Below, in pieces: positions 1 through 8,821 of a stretch of 27,577 nt of DNA (within the stretch, counting starts at the first letter, position 1; each line of letters begins with the position of its first letter). The DNA comes from Prasinococcaceae sp. CCMP 1430 (Eukaryota > Prasinodermophyta > Palmophyllophyceae > Prasinococcales > Prasinococcaceae). The notes below the pieces were generated by a model. The model made no database searches. It worked only from the letters and a program-made list of their open reading frames with translations, and had not been told where the DNA came from. The position numbers were made by a program, and so were the translations under genes. The stretch lies in assembly GCA_013416795.1 (NCBI GenBank), contig RQSC01001138.1, positions 1 to 27,577 on the forward strand, given 5' to 3'.

Positions 1-30
1 GCCCGCGCGCCCGCCCGCGCGCCCGCCCGC
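1..30. repeat. 12-bp GC-only tandem repeat at window edge
   Basis: The first 30 bases are two and a half copies of the unit GCCCGCGCGCCC. They lie beyond the 3' end of the ankyrin/RING gene. No coding role is visible. Confidence 0.7.
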
Positions 31-139
31 ACCCCGGCGCGTGCGGGGTGTGGCGATCCGCTGGCAGACTGCTAATTAGCGCCCGCACGCAGGCCAACAC
101 ATCTTTTTTGGGATCCATTCACCATTATTTCAAGTTTGC

Positions 140-1615
140 TTACATGTACAGGCGGGTGACGTCGCACACAGTCGCCGCAGCTCTGCAGGTGGGGCACTCA
201 GCTTTGCGCGAGAGCGCGTCCTCGATGCATCTGGCGCAGTAGACGTGCCCGCATGGCAGCGCAGCAGGCTCCTGACGTTGGCCGAGGCAAATGGTGCACA
301 CGTCGTTGGAAACGCGTCGGCGTACTTCGTCGGCGGTTTTCTCTTGCAGGGCGAGGAGCTCATGCAATGTCGCACCCTCGATGTGCTGCGAGATGAGCTC
401 ATCCATGTCGACCGGCGGCTGTTCTGAATCCATGAGCAGCGTCGCTGATGGATGGTCCATGGCGCGTCGCACAAACGCGGCGAAGTCGCCGTCCCGACGC
501 ACTGGCTCGTTCGTTGCAGCAGGCGCACCCGCAGTGCGTTGCGCCGCCGTGGGCCGGAGTTGATCGCGCCTAAGTGTTGGGGCGCTTGCCACTCCCTCGC
601 CAAAGTCTTCTGCCTCCGTGAGCGAGTCCACCGCGCGGCGCTCAGGAGCCCATGGTGGGCGTGGCACGGGTGCGCCACTTGTTGCAACGCTTGCGACTGG
701 ATCGTCAAAGTCGTCAGTCTCCGCCAATGAGTCCACTGTGTGGCGCTCAGGAGCCCATGGTGGGCGTGGCACAGGTGCGCCACTTGTTGCGATGCTTGCG
801 ACTGCATCGTCAAACTCGTCTGCCTCCGTCAGTGAGTCTTCTGGATCTGAGAGGTGCAAGTCGTCCATACGAGACCTCAAGAGCGTGCCCTCGAGGCGGG
901 TCAGCACGCGCACCACCTCCTCGGAGGCCGCGTAATCACCCGCTGGGCGAGCCACTGCGAATTGGCATGGCGTCATGTCATCGAGGTCCCGGGCAAGCAG
1001 CGCTCCTGGGTGAGCCTCCACGAGTGTAAGCACGTTTTCGGTCCTCCCCCTGCGCGCCGCGAGGTGCAGCGGCATTCTTCCATCAGCATCACGCCGCGTC
1101 GCCGCGGTTGGGCTGAGGGCGAGCAGCCGCTCCACAATGTTGCTCACCGGCGACGACTGGTCGAGGCCGCCGCACGCGGCGTAGTGCAAGGCGGTGCGCT
1201 GGCGTCTGTGATCTCCCGCCGCGAGCACAGTGTCCACGGCGTCAAAGGGTAGCCTCGCAGACGCACGCTCAACGTCCTCCATGGCCTGGACGATCATTCG
1301 CCGCCACTGCTCGACCAGCGCCTCGGACATCGTCGACCCCACGGCACCCGTTGCGTGCGGCGCTCGTGACATGAGCGGGCAGGCGCTCAGGGTGATGGTG
1401 AGGTGCTCCGCCTCACCCACGAGAAGGCGCAAGGCACGTGCATACGCGTAGCTGCCGCGAACTAGGCGCGCACTGTTGCCCACGCCCTCGGCCGGCGTGA
1501 GGTCGTCGAGCGAGATGCGCAACAGCCTCGCCACGTCTGGCGAGACTGGCCGCGTGAACATGCCCCCCCGGCTGCCGGGGGCGGCTCCGCCGCTCACCGG
1601 CGAAGGCGCATCCAT
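140..1615 (-). CDS. Ankyrin-repeat RING-finger protein, probable E3 ubiquitin ligase
   Basis: A 491-residue protein. The C-terminal RING finger has the full C3HC4 set: C440, C443, C455, H457, C460, C463, C474 and C477. This is the known E2-binding fold of ubiquitin ligases. Residues about 140-225 contain ankyrin-like units (TALHYAACGG, MPLHLAARRGR), a likely substrate-binding part. Residues 260-329 are two near-identical 35-residue repeats followed by a partial third. The frame is open to 1717, but only from a GTG. The ATG at 1615 is preferred because its context, GGCGCCATGGA, is the same as that of the divergent Rab23 gene. No introns are needed. Substrate and location are unknown. The RING assignment is firm; ligase activity is inferred from the family. 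Confidence 0.85.
   Translation of the reverse strand: MDAPSPVSGGAAPGSRGGMFTRPVSPDVARLLRISLDDLTPAEGVGNSARLVRGSYAYARALRLLVGEAEHLTITLSACPLMSRAPHATGAVGSTMSEALVEQWRRMIVQAMEDVERASARLPFDAVDTVLAAGDHRRQRTALHYAACGGLDQSSPVSNIVERLLALSPTAATRRDADGRMPLHLAARRGRTENVLTLVEAHPGALLARDLDDMTPCQFAVARPAGDYAASEEVVRVLTRLEGTLLRSRMDDLHLSDPEDSLTEADEFDDAVASIATSGAPVPRPPWAPERHTVDSLAETDDFDDPVASVATSGAPVPRPPWAPERRAVDSLTEAEDFGEGVASAPTLRRDQLRPTAAQRTAGAPAATNEPVRRDGDFAAFVRRAMDHPSATLLMDSEQPPVDMDELISQHIEGATLHELLALQEKTADEVRRRVSNDVCTICLGQRQEPAALPCGHVYCARCIEDALSRKAECPTCRAAATVCDVTRLYM
590..838 (-). repeat. 105-bp in-frame tandem repeat in the RING gene
   Basis: Two full 105-bp units (734-838 and 629-733) and a partial third encode a 35-residue repeat. 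It has an acidic DSL.E..DFDD part and a proline-rich SGAPVPRPPWAPER part. The two full copies match at 28 of 35 residues. Confidence 0.9.
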
Positions 1616-2140
1616 GGCGCCTGCAGGGCCACCCCGTCGCCGCACCCGGCGCAGCGGCGGCCTCGCGCGCGCGGTGTGGCCCAGGTGGCAGCAGCCTCGC
1701 TGCTGTTGCGCTGTCACTCGATGCGCGCGAGCGCGTGCGCGCGCATCCGTCGTGGGTGTTTGCGCGCTCGGATACTTCGACCGGTTCCGAGCGTCGATGA
1801 CCAGGTCTCAACTCCCAAGACCCGGTCGATCTAAAGCGAAACGGGTCACGTGATGTCACATCAGAAGATATACCGGGATCACGCACCGCAACCCAACTGT
1901 GGATGTGTGCGGGTTTGGTTTCAAATCCGAATCCAAACTTCCGTCGTTCCCCGAGCGCGCGCCCCAAGCGTGTGCGCGGTGGGGGGCCACGCTCCCGCGC
2001 GGAGCGCGCGCTCGCCGCGCGGCGGCGCCACAGCGCGCACGACGCACGCGCGCGCGCGGGAGCGGGCGCGCCCGAGGGCCGCGTGCGCCGCCGCGTGCGC
2101 CCCCCGCCCGCGCACGCGGGCGGCGATCGACCGCGGCGCC
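1616..2140. promoter_or_regulatory. Divergent intergenic region between the RING and Rab23 genes
   Basis: These 525 bases separate two divergent starts and must hold both promoters. CACGTG at 1847-1852 overlaps a CRE-like TGATGTCA at 1851-1858. The side next to Rab23 (about 1960-2140) is almost pure GC. No TATA-like element is evident. Any role of the CACGTG/CRE-like pair is inference. Confidence 0.4.
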
Positions 2141-3526
2141 ATGGAGGAGTTTGAAAGGGAACTCAAGGTGGTCATCCTCGGCGACGGCGGCGTGGGCAAG
2201 ACCTCGCTCGTGAGGCGCTTCGCGACGGGCATCTTCACCGATTCATACAAGAAAACGATCGGCGTGGACTTCCTCGAGCGCATGCTGTACCTGCCCGCGC
2301 TGGGCGAGGAGGCGCGCCTCATGCTGTGGGACACCGCTGGCCAGGAGGAGTTCGACACCCTCACGCGTGCGTACTACCGCGGCGCGGCGTGCGCGGTGCT
2401 CGCGTTCTCGACGGTCGACCGCAAGTCGTTCTTCGCAGTGCGCTCGTGGCGCGCGAAACTCGCGGCCGAGTGCGGAAACTCGCTGCCGACCGTGCTCGTG
2501 CAGACCAAGGTGGACCTCATGGGATCGGTTGAGGATGGCGGAGAGGAGGGTGAAGACGGCAAGCGCATCGTCGGACCTGATGAGGCTGAGGGCCTCGCCG
2601 AGCAACTCGGCCTACGCTTCCACCGCATCTCCACCAAGGAGAATCTGGGGGTCGACAGTGTCTTCAGAGATCTCGCCACGCTGGCCATCAACGCGCAGGA
2701 CGCCGCGCCGGTGATGGCCAGCGCCGCGCCAAGAGAGATCAGCGTGGCGGAGATCGGACAGATCGGAGGGGGACAGCAACAGCAGCAGCAGCAGCGGCAA
2801 CCGCCGCAGGCAAAGCGACCGAGCCAGGTGCGTAGCAGCGCGCGAGCGCGCTCGCGCTCCGCACGCAAGCGCGAAACGGCGGAGTCCGGCTCAGGCGCAT
2901 TCGCGCGAGGCCAACGCAAGACCAGCCAGACGAGCTGCGATTGCCCTCGCTCCTCCCCTGACGTGTGCGAATCTGCGCGCGCAGACGTACTCACACGAGA
3001 ATCTCACGTCTCTCGGCGACGATCAGCCTCAAGATCGACCTGAAAGAGATGGCGCCGACGGGGGAGGCGACCTCCGGCAGCGGAGCGCGCGCGAGCCGGG
3101 ACTGCTCGAGGAGGACGGCGCCGCTGGGTACAACGACGGAGGCCGAGCAGGGGGGAGCGGTTACACCACTGCCCCGCCGTCTTGCAGCGTTGATGTCCCA
3201 GGGCAGGTACGCAGGCGCGCGCTCGCGATATGTATATACAGGCACGCGCTCAGGCGCGTGTGCTCGCCAGCGCCTCCCTGTCGATCGCACCCGTGCCGTT
3301 GCCTGCGCGCGGGACCTCGGCTCTGGCCTGACCTTCGCACGCCGCTCGCGTCCAGGAGCAGGAAACCGCGTCCACCCCGAAACGCATCGGCGGCAAACGC
3401 CGTGGCAAGGTGGGCATCGTCGGAGGCGCAGTGAATGTGCCGAGCACGGTCACACTCGTGCCCACCAAGCGCCGCACGAACGGGAAAAAACACCTGCGCG
3501 ACAGATTGAAGTGCACCATTTCGTGA
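2141..3526 (+). CDS. RAB23: Rab23-like small GTPase with long tail and CaaX box
   Basis: Three exons, 2141-2827, 2985-3206 and 3356-3526, join in phase 0 to give 359 residues. The GTPase domain has a P-loop GDGGVGKT (14-21), YKKTIGVDF as switch I (36-44), DTAGQEE (64-70), TKVD at 122-125 in place of NKxD, and STKEN as G5. The strings YKKTIGVDFLER and RLMLWDTAGQEEFD are typical of Rab23, a GTPase of cilia and Hedgehog-related traffic in animals. After the domain come a poly-Gln run, a Gly/Asp-rich exon and a basic exon ending in CTIS, a CaaX prenylation box. Human Rab23 also ends in a CaaX-type box and is about 237 residues long, so this tail is unusually long. The frame is open upstream to 1850 from a GTG, but ATG 2141 sits right before the domain in a good context. 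Confidence 0.88.
2774..2797 (+). repeat. CAG-type repeat encoding poly-Gln in Rab23
   Basis: An imperfect CAG/CAA run codes for about seven glutamines just past the GTPase domain and 30 bases before the first splice donor. Confidence 0.8.
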
Positions 3527-3675
3527 CACCCAGTAACATACACACTGTGGAGCGTACATCTCGCTAGAGCGGGCAGACACTCCCACGCCGCACTCGTCCG
3601 ACGAAATGCACACTTTCGGTTCGGGATTGAGGTGAGATAGCATCCGCTACACGTGCGGGCACCCATGCCTCGTTG

Positions 3676-3735
3676 ATTATCAGTAGACTAGTCGGACTAG
3701 ACTAGACTATGCAGTACTGTACTACAGGTATCGTA
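3676..3735. repeat. GACTA-rich low-complexity patch between convergent 3' ends
   Basis: The 262 bases between the stop codons of Rab23 (3526) and mTERF (3789) include repeated GACTA/ACTAG units near 3684-3708, then AGTACT. A run of G lies near 3752-3761. No gene is seen here. The patch probably belongs to the 3' UTRs. Confidence 0.5.
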
Positions 3736-3788
3736 CAAGAGGGCCGGCTAAGGGGGGGGGGGACTCACGCCTCGACAGTGCAGGCGAC

Positions 3789-5444
3789 TCAGCGAGGATG
3801 GACGTACATCTCTTCGAAGCGCGCGTCGGACATCTGCAGCACGGCGGCGACTGTCGGCAGCCTCTCGCCTGCGCCCAAGAGCGCACCTTCCCCCTTGTCG
3901 AGTATCCTCGCCACGCGCACCAGCCGCGCGTGCCGCTGCTCGCTGAAGACAAGCAGATAGCCTCCATATTCGCCCGCTCGCAGCCTGGCCAGCTCGGCGT
4001 CCCACGCAGGATCCACGCCACCGGCACACCTACGAGACGATGCGATGTGTCAGACAGCGCCAGGCCATGCCGCGCGCTAGCTCGAGAACATGTGCGGCCG
4101 CTCTCGCGTACGCGTCTCTCACGCCTCGCGCGACCGGCGGGCGGCCTGTCGGTCGCATGCTTACCTCCGAAGGGACGCCAATTTTCGCTCGACCGTCTCG
4201 GTCCGTGCGCGCAGGAGCGATGCGTTGAGCTCGCGGGGAGGCACGCCGAGCAGCGCGCTGAGATGCCGCGCGCGCTCGACCAGCTTCTGCCCAGGTGCGC
4301 GCAGGAGCTCTGGCTTGCGCATGGCCTCTGCGATGGCCTCCTCGAGGCTCAAGTCGAAGGCCTCAGCGATGTAGGCGAGGTTCTTCTCGAGTGCGGCCGG
4401 GGCCCTCGTCAGCAGCTGCGGTTCTCGGCTGACCAGTGAAGTCATCTGGTCGCCGTCCGCCCGCAGCATCTCGCCGAGCCTGCGCAGCCTTTCGCGAATG
4501 CTCTGTGGTGGAAGCGAGAGCACTCCGCGTGCGCGGCGGGCAACGCGTGGGACGCTCGCTCCCGGCAGCAGCTCTCGCAGCGCGGCCGCCGAAGCCTCGA
4601 GGGCCGACGGCGAGCTCGCAAGATACCGGGGACACGCACGCGCCACGCGCAACACTTCCTCTTCCACGTCGGCGGCGATGATGCCCTGTACGCGCAAGGC
4701 CGAGCCGAGCGCCGCTAGGTTGGCCGCGATCGTCTGCGGTGCCATGGCGAGCAGCAGTGGATGCGCCAGGGCGACCCTGCGCGCGTGCGCCGCGTCCACG
4801 CGCAGGCACAAGCCCAGCGCGCCGAGGTTCGACTCGAGCTGCCGAGCGCCGACGCAGAGCAGTGTCGGGTACGCGCGCGCCACGCGCATGGCATCGGCGC
4901 CCGGAGGCAGTGCGCTCGCGAGCGCGCCAACGCTCGCGGAGAGCGAGGCGTCCGAGCGCGAGAGCAGAGCGGGCGCCCTCTCCAATACGCGGGCCACGCC
5001 GTCTGCGTCGGCGCGCAGGGCGTCCCGCAACGCCTCGAGGCGCGACTGCATGCGAAGCGGCGAGAGCGTCATCAGGCCGGGACTAAAGCGCACGATGCGG
5101 TCGGCGGCCGCCCGCGTGAGCGCCGCGCGCAGCACGTCCAGGGTCGCCTCGAGCGACGACGTGCGGCGGTTCGTGAGGGCGCGCCGCTCGGAAGCGCGCA
5201 GCGGGCGCCCCGCGACGAGCTCCAACCACGCGCGGCGCTCCGCGTCGAGCTCGCGGCGCAGCCACCGCTTATCACGCGCGCCAGGTTGCTGCCCTCCGCC
5301 GCCGCGCCCCGCACCACCCTCTCCCCGCTCCCCATCCCCGCCTGCTGCCACTGAGGCTGCGGCAGCGGCCATGTGCGCTCGTAGGGGCACGCATGTGGCG
5401 GCGGAGCAGCGCGCGGCCCGCGCCGCCGCAGCCGCCAGGAGCAT
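3789..5444 (-). CDS. mTERF-family organelle transcription/translation factor
   Basis: Two exons, 5444-4165 and 4029-3789, joined by a GTAAGC...TAG intron of 135 bases with CTGAC 20 bases before the acceptor, give 506 residues. The body is a run of at least seven helical mTERF motifs of about 33-36 residues with the typical Leu/Pro pattern (APALLSRS, AYPTLLCVG, AHPLLLAMA, EPQLLTRAP). mTERF proteins bind nucleic acid in mitochondria or plastids. The chosen start gives an Ala/Arg-rich N-terminus without acidic residues, as in a targeting peptide. The frame is open to ATG 5846, but that would overlap the divergent transporter start and adds low-complexity CG/CA-derived sequence; ATG 5642 is also possible. 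The final exon adds about 80 non-repeat residues. Mitochondrion or plastid cannot be decided. Confidence 0.82.
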
Positions 5445-5829
5445 GGCTCCAGCCGCGCGGCCGGAGGCCGCCACTACCGCAGCTGGGCAGGGCGTGCGTG
5501 ACCTCGCGCGCACGCGAGCGCACGCGCGCAGGGCGCGCGCGTGCGCGCGCGTGCGCGCTCTGGCACAACCGCATGTGTGCGCATGCGCGTGCGCATTTGT
5601 GCAGAGCGCCCGCCTGAGCGCCGCGCCCGCCGTCCGCGTCATAACGCGCGCCCGCGCGCTGCAGGCGGCACGGCGCGACAGCGCCCATCGGAGGCCGCGC
5701 GGTCGGGGCGGATCAGGCGAGCTTGCATGCCCTCGTAAGTGGCGCGAGGCGTGGGCGGCGTGGGCGGCGGTCACGAGCCTGAGCTGCGCGGCCGTGGCGC
5801 GCGCGCAGGGCGACGCGGAGCGCTGAGAC
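5445..5829. promoter_or_regulatory. Head-to-head promoter region with alternating purine-pyrimidine tract
   Basis: These 385 bases lie between the preferred mTERF start (-) and the transporter start (+). From about 5505 to 5605 there is a long alternating CG/CA/TG tract, a sequence type able to form Z-DNA. If mTERF starts upstream, part of this would be coding. Confidence 0.45.
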
Positions 5830-7120
5830 ATGGCTGGTGGCAGCACCCATGGCGAGGGCGGATTGGACGCCGACGGCGGGGGGTACGAGGAGGGCGGGGC
5901 GGCTGCCGGTGCGCCGGATCAGCCAGTGTTGGGCAGGAGCGCCGCCACGCTGCTCCTCACGATGTACGTCGCGTGCGCTGCTGCCTCGACGGTGCTCACG
6001 ACTGCGTCGCGCTCCAAGGTGACGGGCCGGTACGAATACTGTGTGATCTCGGCAACGCTAGCGTCGGAGACATTGAAGCTGGTGACGTGCCTTTGCATCC
6101 TCGCGCGGCGGGTATGGCTCGCTGAGACGCGGGCGCCTGGCAGCGGCGGGCGCGCCGCCCTTGCACACTACGCCGCGCGCGTGCTGGAGTCGCGGGCGTA
6201 TGCGCTACCTGCTGCGACGTACCTCCTGGACAACAACATCGCATTCGTCGTGCTCGCGTACATGCGACCCTCCGAGGCCGCACTGCTCTCCAACGTGAGC
6301 GTGCTGGTGACGGCGCTGGTCTTTCGTTCTGTCATGCGCCGCACGATATCCCGCGCCCAGTGGAGCGCCCTCACGCAGCTCATGCTCGGCCTCATGGTCA
6401 GCCGCATCGCTGGCGGCGTCGCCGACGGCGGAGGCGACACGATGCACGCGCTCAACCCAGGCCACTTCTTTCTTCTGCTGCAGGTGAGCGCGCCGCGCGC
6501 TGCGACACCTTGCGGTGCCATGACCGCATGCGGTGTCTGCGCAGGAGGCGCGCTGTGTGCGAGTGCACGCGCGCAGGCGTGCAGTCTCTGACGCTCGCCA
6601 TGCACGCGCTCGTGCCTCCTGTGCTCGACAGGTGGGCCTCTCGGCCTTTGCGAACGTGTACACGGAGAGAGTGCTCAAGGACTGGCGGCAGGAAGAGCTC
6701 GCGCTGCAGAACGCGCTGCTGTACGCCTACGGGGCGGGGCTGAACGCGCTGGCACTTTTCCCTACCGCCGCCGCGCAGGGGCGCCTCTCCGACCCCTTTG
6801 GCGGGTGGAACGCGTACACCTTTGCGCTCGTCTTTGCGACAGCCACCACGGGCCTGCTCACCAGCGTGGTGCTCAAGCACCTGAGCACGATGGCCAAGGT
6901 GCTCGCCTCAGGCACCATCATGATCGCCACCGTGCTGCTTTCCGCTGCTGCCTTCGGCCGAGAGCCCCACCTGGCCTTCTACCTGGCGGTGGCGCTCGTG
7001 ATTAACGCGCTGGTCGCGTACAACCAGCCGACCGCCTCGCCCGCCGCCGAGCGCGCCATGTCCGCGCGCGAGGAATGCACGCTCGCCGAGTACGAGGGGG
7101 AGGAGCTGCTGCCGCCGTGA
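5830..7120 (+). CDS. Golgi nucleotide-sugar transporter, SLC35A type
   Basis: Two exons, 5830-6483 and 6632-7120, join in phase 0 across a GTGAGC...CAG intron to give 380 residues. The protein is very hydrophobic after a Gly/Asp-rich N-terminus of about 37 residues, with roughly ten membrane segments. The exon junction builds the family motif VGLSAFANVYTERVLK, followed by QNALLYAYGAGLN and LLTSVVLKHLSTMAKV. These match the CMP-sialic acid/UDP-galactose/UDP-GlcNAc transporter family (PF04142). The likely role is exchange of a nucleotide sugar for the nucleoside monophosphate across the Golgi membrane. The exact sugar cannot be read from sequence. The C-terminus has an acidic tail that should face the cytosol. 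Confidence 0.86.
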
Positions 7121-7308
7121 CCCCCGCCCACCTCGCCGTCCAATCACTCCTCCTAATATCTGCGCGATTCCTACTCGGCACGTCGACAGTCGCCACGCGA
7201 GTGCTTGTCTCCATCTCTGTATGCGCATGAGCACACTTGCTCGACCTGCGCGGCTGCGCGTGTGGCGCGCGCGCGGCAGAGCGTGCGCGCGGCGCGCCTC
7301 TCACAGAC

Positions 7309-8556
7309 ATGGCGCGACCCCTCGTCGCGTCCCGCGCTCGGGCGGAGCCGCCACGATGGGCCCTTCCTTGGCCGCGGCAGCGGCAGGGCCCGCCGCGACC
7401 GCCGCGGCCGCGGCGCGCTCGGGCGGCCGCTGCGCCGCCGCCAAAGCCGCCCTGCGGTGGGCAGAACGGCGTGGGGGTGGTGAGCGAGAGCGAGAGCGAG
7501 AGCGAGAGCGAAACCAAAGCTGAGGATGTGGTCACGGGTGACGGCACGCTCTCGTGCGTGTACGCCGGCGCCGCGCCGGCGCCGCTCGTCCAGGTGATGC
7601 GAGAGCTCTGGCCAGGGCGCTTTCCGACGCCCACCGCAGCGAAGCGGGCCGTGAGGCGGGGCTCGGTGCGGGTGGGCGGCGAGAGGGCGTCCTTGCGGCA
7701 GCCTCTGGGCGCGACTGGCGCGACCGCGACTGTCGCGTGCGGCGAGCGCGTTGAGATTGATTCCGGTGCGGGCGTGACGGGCGCTCGCGACCAGGTCCAA
7801 GCTCCAGACGAGGATGGTCCTCCGCTCCTAAATGGCCGGCCTCTGCTGCTGGAGGTCTGCTACGAAGATGATGCACTAGCGGTCGTATTCAAGCCTGCGG
7901 GTGTGCCCACGCACGGCAGGAGCCGGCGCTCACTCGCCGGCGCGCTGCCGTACGCGCTCGCGCCCGCGCGCTCACAGCCGGATGCACTGCGTGCTCCGCA
8001 GCACTGTCATCGCCTCGACATGCCCACGAGTGGGTTGGTGGTGGTCGGCAAGACGCGGCGCGCGGTGGACGGCATGCGGCAGCTGTTCGAGTCGCGGCTC
8101 GTGCACAAGACCTACCGCGCGCTCGTCATCCTAGGCAACGCCAGCCATATCTCCGAGGGCGACGCAGGTACCATCGACGCGCCCGTCGGCGGCCGGCGCG
8201 CTCTCACGCACTGGCGCTGCGTGCGGGTCGTGCCCTCGCTGCGCCACGGCGCTCTCGCTGAGCTCGAGCTGCGGCCGCACACAGGGCGCACGCACCAGCT
8301 GCGCGTGCACTGCGCGAGCACGCTGATGTCGCCTATCCTTGGCGACAAATTGTACAGCAGCGACAGCTGCACCACGAACGAGTCGGGCTGTGGGCTGCAC
8401 CTGTGCGCGACGGGCATCGAGTTCGCGCACCCGCTGCGGGGTGCTGAGTGGGGCCCGCCATCGACCGTGTGCGTCACGACTGAGCCACCGCCAAAGTTCG
8501 CCGCTCGGTGTCGACGCGAGGCGCAGCGGTACCAGCGCATGTGTGCAGAGGCATAG
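7309..8556 (+). CDS. RluA-family RNA pseudouridine synthase
   Basis: A 415-residue protein in one exon. An S4-like RNA-binding region (about 92-150) is followed by the RluA catalytic domain (about 179-390). Visible motifs are VFKPAGVPTHG, the catalytic HRLDMPTSGL with D237 as nucleophile, and RTHQLRVH (327-334). The enzyme turns specific uridines of rRNA or tRNA into pseudouridine. The first 75 residues are rich in Arg, Ala and Pro and poor in acidic residues, as in an organelle targeting peptide. They are followed by a Ser-Glu repeat. ATG 7309 is the first in-frame ATG; the frame extends upstream only to a TTG at 7237. The target RNA site is unknown. Confidence 0.87.
   Translation: MARPLVASRARAEPPRWALPWPRQRQGPPRPPRPRRARAAAAPPPKPPCGGQNGVGVVSESESESESETKAEDVVTGDGTLSCVYAGAAPAPLVQVMRELWPGRFPTPTAAKRAVRRGSVRVGGERASLRQPLGATGATATVACGERVEIDSGAGVTGARDQVQAPDEDGPPLLNGRPLLLEVCYEDDALAVVFKPAGVPTHGRSRRSLAGALPYALAPARSQPDALRAPQHCHRLDMPTSGLVVVGKTRRAVDGMRQLFESRLVHKTYRALVILGNASHISEGDAGTIDAPVGGRRALTHWRCVRVVPSLRHGALAELELRPHTGRTHQLRVHCASTLMSPILGDKLYSSDSCTTNESGCGLHLCATGIEFAHPLRGAEWGPPSTVCVTTEPPPKFAARCRREAQRYQRMCAEA
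7482..7511 (+). repeat. GAGAGC microsatellite coding for Ser-Glu repeats
   Basis: About five copies of GAGAGC code for alternating Ser and Glu between the predicted targeting peptide and the S4 region of the pseudouridine synthase. Confidence 0.85.
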
Positions 8557-8821
8557 CGGCTCGGCACTGGACGTGAGCGCGCCCCCGGGCGATGCCGTCC
8601 GGCGCGCTCGAACGCTCAGCACGCGCGCTGGTGCCTCTGTGGACATGTTGGAGCAGAATTGCGCTGGCAGGGGAGTGACACGAGGAGCTCTCGCCGCCGC
8701 ATTTAGTACATAATCAACTAGTCTAATGAATGATGGGTGGGTCGATGGCAACCGGCCCTCGCACGCTGTGCGCGCGCCAAGAGCCGCCGAGTAGCCTCCG
8801 CGTGGCGCGCAGCCACTACGT

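Noticed and set aside
4498-5826. Long + strand reading frame of 442 codons opposite mTERF
   Set aside because: It is an Arg/Ala/Ser-rich antisense shadow of a gene with clear mTERF repeats.
5445-5846. mTERF start at ATG 5846
   Set aside because: It overlaps the divergent transporter start and adds low-complexity sequence. A targeting-peptide-like start exists at 5444.
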